DNA of 15,060 nucleotides, from positions 1 through 15,060 of the forward strand of contig JAEOTU010000068.1 of the NCBI GenBank assembly GCA_016839665.1, written 5' to 3'. The DNA is from Candidatus Hodarchaeota archaeon (lineage in GTDB: Archaea; Asgardarchaeota; Heimdallarchaeia; Hodarchaeales; Hodarchaeaceae). Positions 7,129 through 13,866 of this stretch are shown one piece after another. Both the position numbers and the translations under genes were made by a program. The notes beneath the pieces were generated by a model. It saw only the letters and a list, made by a program, of their open reading frames with translations. It ran no database searches and was not told the origin of the DNA. Each line of letters begins with the position of its first letter. Positions within the stretch are counted from its first letter, which is position 1.

Positions 7129-7825
7129 TGCAAAAACCTCAGTGACCTATTGAGAATGTTCTCATTCAGGAATAATTTATCCTTTTCTAGCCACTTTTCA
7201 GCTAGCTTTTATAATAAGGGAGAAATAGCGGAAAATACAACGAATATGGCCGAGCTGCTATCATTATTTTTTAAAAGAACTCTTGGAAGAGTGGTACTAA
7301 ACCAATACGAGTGTAAGTTATCAATATCCAACTCATGGAGAGAGTTACTTTCCTCTCGTTAGAGAAGGGTAATTTCGTCGTCCCTATTTTCTTTTGAAAG
7401 TGTTTGTTGAGCTTTAGAAGTTTGCATTTTGATCTAAAAAGTGTCTCTTATGATTAAAAGAATTCTCTTCTAAATTATTCTTTGGGAAGTTTTGAACTGG
7501 TTACCTAGTAACATTCGAAAATATCGTCTTTAGTGGGAGATACTCTAGTTCGTAATATTCCAGTGTTACTCATTATAAATGAAAATGATCTATTTTTCAC
7601 CGTAATCTCCAAGTTTGTCATAGGTTATTGCAAGTATCCGTTATTTGATTTTTTATAGATTAAGGGTTACTCATTCTGACTTTGGAATCGAATAGCTTAT
7701 AAAGGACCGCGAGACAGAGTGACGAAAATACGCTAGCGTAAGATCCACATGTTAAAAAAGTAAAAATATGTTATTATTTTCAATTGAAGATGAGAATAAA
7801 ATCTCTAACGCAAAGGGATTACAAA
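7129..7825. other. Long divergent intergenic region
   Basis: About 700 bases separate the thiolase from the Rab-like GTPase. It should hold both promoters. A TATA-like CTTATAAA (7696-7703) precedes the GTPase, and a 12-base palindrome follows at 7729-7740. A 10-base direct repeat GTTACTCATT occurs at 7565-7574 and 7666-7675, which is only weakly above chance. A 70-codon frame from TTG 7150 is not supported. No RNA gene was recognised. Confidence 0.5.
7729..7740. promoter_or_regulatory. 12-base perfect palindrome before the Rab-like GTPase
   Basis: TACGCTAGCGTA is self-complementary over all 12 bases and contains CG steps that are rare in this AT-rich DNA. If the TATA-like element at 7696-7703 is used, transcription would start near 7725, so the palindrome would lie just downstream of the start. 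That is a position where a bound protein could block the polymerase. The role is an inference. Confidence 0.35.
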
Positions 7826-8527
7826 ATGAAAAAACACGGAACATCTCGCGGAACATCTCGAAGTATATTGAAATCCAGCACTAAACTCCGCACTAAAATC
7901 GTTCTCATTGGCGATGGGGGTGTGGGGAAAACCGCGCTACGCCGTGCGTGGTTAGGGGAAGGATTCAAAACAGAATATTTGATGACAATTGGCGCTGATT
8001 TTGCTAGCCAAGAAATGTCTTATTATCATTCAGAAACCAGATCAACCTATGATTTGAAGTTTCAAATCTGGGATTTGGCGGGTCAACCTCGATTTAAAGC
8101 CGTTAGAGACCTCTATTATCGTGGTGCAATCGGGGCTCTTTGTTTCTTTGACATTACAAATCAAGACTCATACATGAATCTTGTGGAATGGATACAGAAT
8201 TACTGGAATTTAAATGGGCATGGAAAACAACCTCTAATAATTGTAGGTTCCAAGTGTGATCTCCGAGATAATCCAGCTTTTCCCTCCCAAGTATCGGCTC
8301 GTCATGGGAAAGAATACGCAGCTGAACTAACTAAACTTATAAAACATAAGCAAGGCTTTTCAGTTCATTATATTGAAACCTCTGCGAAAGATGGTGTCAA
8401 TGTGGATGAAGCGTTCAGAGTACTTGCAAAAGAAATCATCGCTAGCTACGCTTTTCAGGAGAAAGTTCGTACTGACCGGAAAACAAGTCAAAAAAAAATG
8501 CTGACTGACCAAATTCGTTCGAGATAA
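7826..8527 (+). CDS. Rab/Ras-like small GTPase
   Basis: A protein of about 233 residues with all G motifs: P-loop GDGGVGKT (29-36), switch I TIGADF (Thr54), WDLAGQ (82-87, with catalytic Gln87), SKCD (142-145, for N-K-x-D, Ser replacing Asn) and ETSAK (184-188). TIG-DF, WD-AGQ-RF and YYRGA (97-101) are Rab-family signatures, so it belongs with the eukaryote-like small GTPases of Asgard archaea. It has a basic, Ser/Thr-rich N-terminal extension of about 22 residues and a basic C-terminal tail without Cys, so Rab-type prenylation is ruled out. ATG 7826 was preferred because AAGGG (7813-7817) lies 8 bases before it and the GTPase fold starts soon after; ATG 7790 and TTG 7784 would add 12-14 residues. 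It is monocistronic. Its role (membrane, cytoskeleton or signalling) is unknown. Confidence 0.92.
   Translation: MKKHGTSRGTSRSILKSSTKLRTKIVLIGDGGVGKTALRRAWLGEGFKTEYLMTIGADFASQEMSYYHSETRSTYDLKFQIWDLAGQPRFKAVRDLYYRGAIGALCFFDITNQDSYMNLVEWIQNYWNLNGHGKQPLIIVGSKCDLRDNPAFPSQVSARHGKEYAAELTKLIKHKQGFSVHYIETSAKDGVNVDEAFRVLAKEIIASYAFQEKVRTDRKTSQKKMLTDQIRSR
7837..7860 (+). repeat. Perfect 12-base tandem duplication in the GTPase N-terminus
   Basis: CGGAACATCTCG occurs twice in a row (7837-7848 and 7849-7860), giving GTSR-GTSR in the N-terminal extension. Identity at every base, including third codon positions, suggests a recent slippage duplication that kept the frame. Confidence 0.85.
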
Positions 8528-8572
8528 TCTTTTTCTTCTTTTCTTTTTCATCTCCTGCCTTTTTATATTGTT
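8528..8572 (+). terminator. T-rich termination region after the Rab-like gene
   Basis: The stop codon is followed by several pyrimidine and T runs (CTTTTTCTTCTTTTC and later CCTTTTTAT). This is the usual signature of archaeal termination. No hairpin is obvious. Confidence 0.5.
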
Positions 8573-8685
8573 TTGACTTCTCACTGTAACTATTTTTTGT
8601 ATAGAAAATAACCCCAGAAGAATTTTATGAGGATGGTTTCTGTACTGAACTCAACTCAAAAAACTGTTGGTTTTGATTTTAGCTA

Positions 8686-8700
8686 GAGGAACCGTTCATG
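8686..8700 (+). promoter_or_regulatory. Ribosome binding site of the acyl-CoA dehydrogenase
   Basis: GAGGA (8686-8690) lies 7 bases before ATG 8698, which fixes the longer N-terminus of this enzyme. Confidence 0.7.
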
Positions 8701-9924
8701 AAACAAATTTTAAAGATTTTAAAAAACTTTAATTTTTCAAAAGAGGAGCAAGAGCAGAATCAGATGATACTAGATATGGTTTATGAGCTTGCTATGAATG
8801 AAATTATTGAGAAAGAGCAAGATTGGGACGAAGAAGGAGCACATTTTGATCCTCAGACCAAACAAGTAGATTACCCGTCAGGAATGATGGAGTTATACAA
8901 AAAATGTCAGGAAAATGACATATTCGCGATAATTGTTCCTGAAAAATATGATGGATTTGGATTAAGTTATACTCTATGGACTGCTGTTATAGAATTAATG
9001 GCACGTGCATCGTTAGCTTTTTCGATGTTCTTTCCAAGTCAAAGTTTAAGCATAGAAATCATTAATAAACATGGTACGTCAGAGGCCAAGGAAAAATACC
9101 TTCCTCTGCTTTCAAGTGGAGATGCCATTGGAGCTATGGCTTTTTCTGAACCTAATGCTGGGTCAGATATTTCAGCTATCGCTACAAAAGCAGAAAAAGA
9201 AGGTGACTCTTATTATTTAACAGGGAATAAGGTCTTTTTGTCACATGGTGGTGCAGCTGGTACTAACATAACTCTTGCTGTTACTGATAAATCTCAAGGC
9301 CCGAGGGGCTTAAGTGCTTTTATCGTTGATCCAAATATTGCTAAAGATGGATACGAAGTAGTCCGAATCGAAGAAAAAATGGGTTTACATGGATCTATTA
9401 CATCTCAAGTTGCTTTGGATCGTGCGGAAGTACCGAAAGAGAATCTTTTGGGTAAAGAAAACGAGGGTTTAAGGTTGATTCTAGGAAGCTTAGCTTCGAG
9501 TCGAATTGGGATTGCAGCTCAATCAGCGGGTATTGCAGAAACAGCATTACAGGAAAGCATCAATTATGCAAACCAACGTGTCCAATTTGGTAGGCCGATT
9601 GGAAAGCACCAAGCCATTTCATTTATGCTTGCAGACATGGCTACTCAAGTACACCAAGCTCGACTATTATATCTAAATACTGCTCATATGAAACACAAAG
9701 GAGAAGACACTCAAATCGAATCATCAATAGCAAAATACTTTACAACGGAAATAGCCCAAAAAGTTACTTACGACGCCGTTCAAATTCACGGAGGATATGG
9801 TTACAGTCGAGAATATCGGGTAGAGCGACTATTTCGAGACGCACGAGTACTTACAATTTATGAAGGTACATCGGAAATGCAAAAAATGATTATTTCTCGT
9901 GGTACTTTAGGTCGTGCTCAATGA
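8698..9924 (+). CDS. Acyl-CoA dehydrogenase
   Basis: A 408-residue flavoprotein that oxidises acyl-CoA to trans-2-enoyl-CoA, passing electrons to an electron-transfer flavoprotein. Both family signatures are present: AMAFSEPNAGSD (146-157), which touches FAD and the thioester, and QIHGGYGYSREY (362-373). Glu389 in IYEGTSE is at the catalytic-base position of medium/short-chain enzymes. RVQFGRPIGKHQAI (294-307) is the usual FAD/dimer segment. It is longer than the typical 380 residues through an N-terminal extension of about 20 residues and a small insertion near 45-60. No ETF, enoyl-CoA hydratase or acyl-CoA ligase gene adjoins it, so chain length or a specific pathway (fatty acid or branched amino acid) cannot be assigned. 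The thiolase 1.6 kb away on the other strand may act in the same route. Confidence 0.95.
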   Translation: MKQILKILKNFNFSKEEQEQNQMILDMVYELAMNEIIEKEQDWDEEGAHFDPQTKQVDYPSGMMELYKKCQENDIFAIIVPEKYDGFGLSYTLWTAVIELMARASLAFSMFFPSQSLSIEIINKHGTSEAKEKYLPLLSSGDAIGAMAFSEPNAGSDISAIATKAEKEGDSYYLTGNKVFLSHGGAAGTNITLAVTDKSQGPRGLSAFIVDPNIAKDGYEVVRIEEKMGLHGSITSQVALDRAEVPKENLLGKENEGLRLILGSLASSRIGIAAQSAGIAETALQESINYANQRVQFGRPIGKHQAISFMLADMATQVHQARLLYLNTAHMKHKGEDTQIESSIAKYFTTEIAQKVTYDAVQIHGGYGYSREYRVERLFRDARVLTIYEGTSEMQKMIISRGTLGRAQ

Positions 9925-9976
9925 GTAGAATTTATCACAGATGGATTGAAAACCATTTAGAGCACAGAGTTTTCAC

Positions 9977-9994
9977 CCTTCTTTTTCTTTTTCA
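9977..9994 (+). terminator. T-rich terminator after acyl-CoA dehydrogenase
   Basis: CCCTTCTTTTTCTTTTTC, about 50 bases after the stop, is a pyrimidine/T tract of the archaeal termination type. Confidence 0.5.
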
Positions 9995-10040
9995 CTAATT
10001 TTGATAACTATTTGTCGTATAACCAACGAGCAACCTCAAA

Positions 10041-10051
10041 ATGTATACACC
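10041..10051 (+). promoter_or_regulatory. TGTATACA site 1
   Basis: ATGTATACACC, whose core TGTATACA is a perfect 8-base palindrome. It is itself framed by AACCTC (10032-10037) and GAGGTT (10052-10057), a 6-base inverted repeat. It lies between the convergent ends of the acyl-CoA dehydrogenase and the winged-helix regulator. Confidence 0.55.
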
Positions 10052-10073
10052 GAGGTTATAAAGCTCGATCGAA

Positions 10074-10106
10074 ATGTATACACCCGAAATCTTTTGGTGT
10101 AGACAT
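10074..10106. promoter_or_regulatory. TGTATACA site 2 with near-copy in inverted orientation
   Basis: ATGTATACACC (10074-10084) begins 33 bases after site 1, about three helical turns. It is followed after 11 bases by GGTGTAGACAT (10096-10106), its reverse complement with one mismatch. As DNA this is a double operator; as RNA it would be a hairpin with 10 of 11 pairs, and it could also end transcription from either convergent gene. Confidence 0.55.
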
Positions 10107-10136
10107 ACGTTGATCAGAAGAAAGATGTTCTTTGGA

Positions 10137-10997
10137 TCAGAGTTCCTGGAAAATAACCCTGATCTTATCCATCTCTTCTAATATGTGTATGATGTCTTTG
10201 TCTTCTCTAATTAAGTCTCTAATTATCCGAAACCATCTACAGACTTCCTTAGGAATGTTATCAAGCTTCTTATTCTCATCCCATGGTTCTTTTAGAATCA
10301 AACAAATCGAAATATTATCATGAGTGTCTTTAGATGGCTCAATGAAAGTCGTAAACGAGTAACCGTAGACAGTGAGAGTTTTCTTTTCTACTTCAAAATC
10401 AAAAATTGCATATTTTTCTTCATCGAAACTCCTAGTAAATCCGATCGCAGGAAAAGACTTTTTAGCTAGTTCTTTTGCCTTAAAATTATCAGAGGTAACT
10501 AAAAAGAGCTCCCATAGATAGCTTGGATAGAGGATAATTGGTGTGTTTTTATAAAAATTAACAGCTATACCAAAAATATCTTTATTTTCTCTCCAAATCT
10601 TTTCTTTTAGTTCTGATTCTTCGGTTTTTCTCCTCTGATCCAATAATCTACGTAAATGAAAATCTGAAATAGAATGTTCCATTACAAGGGTGTTGAATCT
10701 CCTCAATATATTCTGTTTGTTTCGTGACTCTAAGAATTTAGTATAGTATTTCCGTGGTTGTCCACCTTTTGATCCTTTTTTTGAATTCTCTCTATGTTCC
10801 TCAATCAGGTTATCCTCTAGAAGGTTTTGAATGATTTTCAAAATTGTAGGTTTACTTCCCCATTTTGCTGAAGAGCAATGATCGACAATTTCAGACTGAA
10901 AAAGTTTCATTTCTCCCCCTAAAGTATCTAATATCCACTTTCTGATTTGATAAATCCCGACAGATTGATTCAAAACTTCCACCGTTTTAATAATCAA
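10137..10997 (-). CDS. Winged-helix transcriptional regulator with unknown C-terminal domain
   Basis: A 286-residue soluble protein. Residues 13-88 are a winged helix of the PadR/MarR type: helices QIRKWILDTL and QSEIVDHC, recognition helix about 48-60 (GSKPTILKIIQNLL), then a very basic wing with KKGSKGGQPRKYY. The rest (about 95-286) is a mixed alpha/beta domain I do not recognise; it may bind a ligand or a partner. The start given is TTG 10997, which has no ribosome site. GTG 10982 is a serious alternative: a TATAAATA box (11014-11007) would place the transcript start at or beside it, giving a leaderless mRNA. The gene is bracketed by TGTATACA sites and its start is covered by a 16-base palindrome, so autoregulation is likely but inferred. 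Confidence 0.75.
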   Translation of the reverse strand: MIIKTVEVLNQSVGIYQIRKWILDTLGGEMKLFQSEIVDHCSSAKWGSKPTILKIIQNLLEDNLIEEHRENSKKGSKGGQPRKYYTKFLESRNKQNILRRFNTLVMEHSISDFHLRRLLDQRRKTEESELKEKIWRENKDIFGIAVNFYKNTPIILYPSYLWELFLVTSDNFKAKELAKKSFPAIGFTRSFDEEKYAIFDFEVEKKTLTVYGYSFTTFIEPSKDTHDNISICLILKEPWDENKKLDNIPKEVCRWFRIIRDLIREDKDIIHILEEMDKIRVIFQEL

Positions 10998-11011
10998 ATA
11001 AAGCTTTATTT
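10996..11011. promoter_or_regulatory. 16-base perfect palindrome over the regulator's start
   Basis: AAATAAAGCTTTATTT is fully self-complementary. It overlaps both the TTG 10997 start and the probable TATA box (TATAAATA on the minus strand, 11014-11007) of the winged-helix gene. A protein bound here would block TBP, which is the classic layout of archaeal autorepression. Confidence 0.5.
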
Positions 11012-11174
11012 ATAGGCTATTATTTTTGATAATACTTACTTTACCTCTAAAAAGACGAATCAAAGATTTAATGTAAATGTTAGCAATTTAAGGTGTTCAT
11101 TCATCCTTTTTAATTCACCATATTAAAGAGAAAAATCTAATAAGTTTAACACCTAGTAGATAAACTTATTGACC

Positions 11175-11187
11175 CGGGTGTATACAT
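11175..11187. promoter_or_regulatory. TGTATACA site 3, inverted
   Basis: CGGGTGTATACAT is the exact reverse complement of 10074-10086. It lies in the divergent region between the winged-helix regulator and the TPR gene, about 95 bases before the TPR TATA box. Confidence 0.55.
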
Positions 11188-11265
11188 AATGTTGTTTTAC
11201 CAACGCATTGTTCTGAAAAAAGTTGATTTTCTATAATTGGTTGTCTTAAAAGCGTAAATAAAAGG

Positions 11266-11317
11266 AAGAATTTTAAAAAATTTATATACCTTTTTTTGTT
11301 GAAGTATAGATACTATG
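11266..11317 (+). promoter_or_regulatory. Archaeal promoter with probable leaderless start
   Basis: TTTATATA (11281-11288) matches the archaeal TATA consensus and is preceded by an A-rich BRE-like stretch (TTTTAAAAAA). The expected transcription start, about 25 bases downstream, falls near 11311. The ATG is at 11315 and has no ribosome site, so the TPR mRNA is probably leaderless. Confidence 0.7.
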
Positions 11318-12895
11318 CCTTTTCCTGAAATCGAGAATGAGATTAAGGAATTAATTGATTCCGTACAACCAAAACAGCTAAGGACATTGATAAAAAGAAT
11401 GTTAATTTCTGTTTATCTTATTCGAGTAAAAGAAAGTCAAGAATTGATCCAGGGAGTCGAGAAAATGCTTGAAACCTTAAGTGAATCTCAAATAGATGAT
11501 ATAGACTACTTACAAGGTATCCTCTTAGTGTGTAAGGGGAGTAACCTAATTTGGCAAAGCAAACTTGATTCTGCTATTCGATATCTTGAAAACGGATTGG
11601 AGATCTTTAATCAATCTGGAATTCATGACCAAATGATTGGTATTTGCTTGTTTTCTCTCAGTCTTGCCTATCAAAACATAGGTGAGTACCCTCGTGCAAT
11701 CGAACAATACCAGCTAAGTTTGAAATTCAATAAGGAGAAAGGGTTCAATTATGGGTTTATTCTTAGTTTGAGTTCTCTTGGCAATCTGTACTGTATGTTA
11801 GGTAATTTAAATCTTGCAGAAGAACATACAAAAAGAGCAGTTTTGTTAGCAAGAAATCAGGATAATGAATATTTAACAGGAACGGCCCTTGCTCTTTTAG
11901 GTAGAACTTATTTTTCAATGGGTAAACTTGATGTTGCAGAAGAAGCGATTAAGGAAGCTCTGGAACTTTTAGAAGCATATGAATCCAATTACTGGAAGGC
12001 GTGGTTGTTTTGGGTGCTAGGTTCAATTTTGAAATCCAAAGGCGAATTGGATCAAGCCTACCAATATTTGACGTCATCATTGAATATTTTTGAGGAAATC
12101 AATTTTGTCCAATTAATATATTTTTTAACTAACTTACTGGGAGAGTTATTTCGCGAAAAAGGGGATCTACACAAATCCTTGGAGTTCTTCCATAAGAGCT
12201 TGAAATATCATGAAAAAATGGGACACCCCCCATATATTGTACGGACTCTCTTCAATTTAATTGACCTGTATCTACACCTTGGAAAAATGGAAGAGGCTAG
12301 ATCTTACTTTGAAAATTTAAAGCAACTCCATACACAGTCGGAAACAGAAATATCCACAGTCTTGATACGAATGGTGGAGGCATTGATATTAAAAAAAAGT
12401 CATCGAGTTTATGATATAGGACAAGCTCAAAAGATATTGTTAGATTTGGCAGCTGAAGAGAAAATTGAGCAAACAATTAAGATCTATGCTCTATTGAACA
12501 TGTGTGACTTACACTTATATGAGCTAAAAGCGTCTGGTGATGAGACTATTATTCAAGATATAAATTCAATCTTAATCCAGCTGTCAGAACTTGCAATGAA
12601 TCAAAACCTTAATCCATTAATGGTTAAAATTTTGTTAGTCAGAGCAAAGGTGACTCTCATTGATGGAGACATGAAAAAATCATATCACACCTTAAATGAT
12701 GCAGTAAAACTTGCAAAAAAGTACAAATTGACTAATCTAGAGAACCAAATAAAAAAAGAACAGGAACTCTTTGATAGCCAATTTGAACAATGGCAGGAGA
12801 TAATAAATCGAAATGCGCCTATCGCTGAAAAGATAGAAATGGTAAGGATGAATGATTATATTCAAATGGCAAAACAAATGGTATCTTTCGAATGA
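11315..12895 (+). CDS. Cytoplasmic TPR (tetratricopeptide repeat) protein
   Basis: A 526-residue all-helical protein without signal peptide or membrane helix. From about residue 70 to 330 it carries at least six consecutive TPR/Sel1-like helix pairs. Examples are SLAYQNIGEYPRAIEQYQLS, LGNLYCMLGNLNLAEEHTKR, LGRTYFSMGKLDVAEEAIKE, LGSILKSKGELDQAYQYLTS and LGELFREKGDLHKSLEFFHK, each showing the G-Y/A-A spacing of the family. The C-terminal part (about 370-526) is also helical, with degenerate repeats and a charged tail. Such proteins are scaffolds for protein-protein contact; large TPR families are common in Asgard genomes. No enzymatic or DNA-binding domain is fused. The start follows the TATA box at 11281 by only about 27 bases, consistent with a leaderless message. 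Its partner is unknown; the divergent regulator shares the same control region. Confidence 0.88.
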   Translation: MPFPEIENEIKELIDSVQPKQLRTLIKRMLISVYLIRVKESQELIQGVEKMLETLSESQIDDIDYLQGILLVCKGSNLIWQSKLDSAIRYLENGLEIFNQSGIHDQMIGICLFSLSLAYQNIGEYPRAIEQYQLSLKFNKEKGFNYGFILSLSSLGNLYCMLGNLNLAEEHTKRAVLLARNQDNEYLTGTALALLGRTYFSMGKLDVAEEAIKEALELLEAYESNYWKAWLFWVLGSILKSKGELDQAYQYLTSSLNIFEEINFVQLIYFLTNLLGELFREKGDLHKSLEFFHKSLKYHEKMGHPPYIVRTLFNLIDLYLHLGKMEEARSYFENLKQLHTQSETEISTVLIRMVEALILKKSHRVYDIGQAQKILLDLAAEEKIEQTIKIYALLNMCDLHLYELKASGDETIIQDINSILIQLSELAMNQNLNPLMVKILLVRAKVTLIDGDMKKSYHTLNDAVKLAKKYKLTNLENQIKKEQELFDSQFEQWQEIINRNAPIAEKIEMVRMNDYIQMAKQMVSFE

Positions 12896-12995
12896 AGCCT
12901 CAATGTATAGTTTCCACTAAAGACTGAGTAGTAGGTATGATAACCGATAAAGAGGAAATACAGGAAAATCTAGCGTCAAAAAAGTCACCTCTCTG

Positions 12996-13619
12996 TTATA
13001 TAACACCACCACCTATGCACATCAAGAAATCTCCACCTAGAATTTCTTCTTTTGTTTTGATCCGAATCCAAATTAAATTGAATCTACTTTTCAGTTTTTC
13101 AAAATGCTCTGAAGGATCATAACGATCTAAATTCTCCATATCAGAAGGTTGCATTTGAAAATCTATTGTTGATAAAAGGTTGAAAAACTGGTTACCGAAA
13201 GTCTTGTATGGGACAGCAAAAAAGCTGATTTTTTCTTTTGCAATTTTCAGGTGTCCACTTGAAAAAAGAATTAATGGAAGTCCTTTTGGTTGTCCAGAGC
13301 CAGTAATAAAGAAAAACAAGAAAAATATGAACATAATTCCAAAAAAAAAGGAAAAAAAGGGATTGATAGAGAGGTAAATGACAAACTGGAGGATACAAAT
13401 GATCAAGAAAAGGAGAGAGCTAATCCTTAGACTTTTTTGACCCAAACCAGGTCGAAAATATGGAAATTCTGGAGGAATCTCATATTTTCTTCTCAAAATC
13501 GTCCAAAATGAGAGTCCTTCCATGATGTTGGAAAAAGCATTAATATGTTCTACCGAACTAATCCACACTGGATAGAATTGTTTTACGTCATCTTGGGTTT
13601 CAATTGTACCTGAAGACAT
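12996..13619 (-). CDS. Two-helix membrane protein of unknown function
   Basis: A 207-residue protein not recognised as a known family. It has a soluble N-terminus (1-64), two strongly hydrophobic helices (about 66-84 and 88-105) joined by a short SINPF turn, and a soluble C-terminal half (about 108-207). The helical hairpin with both ends on the same side recalls bacterial PH-type or YcxB-like membrane proteins. In this view the C-terminal LPLILFSSGHLKIAKEKISFFAVPYKTF would be strands of a small beta domain (SGHLKI, KISFFAVPYKTF), but that is a guess. ATG 13619 is well supported by GAGGT (13630-13626) 6 bases upstream. The gene converges on the TPR gene and diverges from enolase, with no functional link visible. 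Confidence 0.75.
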   Translation of the reverse strand: MSSGTIETQDDVKQFYPVWISSVEHINAFSNIMEGLSFWTILRRKYEIPPEFPYFRPGLGQKSLRISSLLFLIICILQFVIYLSINPFFSFFFGIMFIFFLFFFITGSGQPKGLPLILFSSGHLKIAKEKISFFAVPYKTFGNQFFNLLSTIDFQMQPSDMENLDRYDPSEHFEKLKSRFNLIWIRIKTKEEILGGDFLMCIGGGVI

Positions 13620-13866
13620 TATTTTACCTCTTTTTTTCTCTCTTTTCCTATTCGTGAATTTTTTCTCCTACCAATCGTAATTAACAATCCATACATCTTC
13701 TCATGAAAAATTTGAAAAACCTAGTTTTCAGAATTTTCAAGCAGTTTATAACAGTTTATGACATGAATATTTATCAGAAAGAATTATAGAAAAAAAGCAG
13801 GAACTCAAATCAATTTAATAATTTAGTAGAAATAAAATTATTTTAAAATTGCAAGGAGAATTTCTA
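13620..13866. other. Divergent control region of membrane protein and enolase
   Basis: These 247 bases must hold two promoters. An AT-rich TATA-like stretch (AATAAAATTATTTTAAAAT, about 13831-13849) precedes the enolase ribosome site AAGGAG (13853-13858), 8 bases before GTG 13867. A short tandem repeat (CAGTTTATAACAGTTTATGA, 13742-13761) lies mid-region. Nothing else was recognised. Confidence 0.5.

Noticed and set aside
7150..7362. Plus-strand 70-codon frame starting at TTG just after the divergent thiolase
   Set aside because: No ribosome site, Ser/Phe-rich composition typical of random AT-rich DNA, and no recognisable motif. A real small protein cannot be fully excluded.
7340..7370. CTCT/AGAG short hairpins in the thiolase-GTPase gap, considered as a tRNA or small RNA
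   Set aside because: Stems are too short and no T-loop (GTTCGAATC-like) or acceptor stem is present.
10132..10323. Plus-strand frame antisense to the winged-helix regulator
   Set aside because: The minus-strand gene has a coherent winged-helix domain; this frame is low-complexity Ser/Ile/Leu.
10074..11187. Classical insertion sequence bounded by the 13-base inverted repeats
   Set aside because: The gene inside is a winged-helix protein, not a recognisable transposase, and no target-site duplication flanks the repeats. It is kept only as an alternative reading of the site cluster.
13180..13398. Frames on both strands inside the two-helix membrane protein
   Set aside because: They are shadows of the hydrophobic/T-rich coding region. 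The minus gene ending at 12996 has the good ribosome site.
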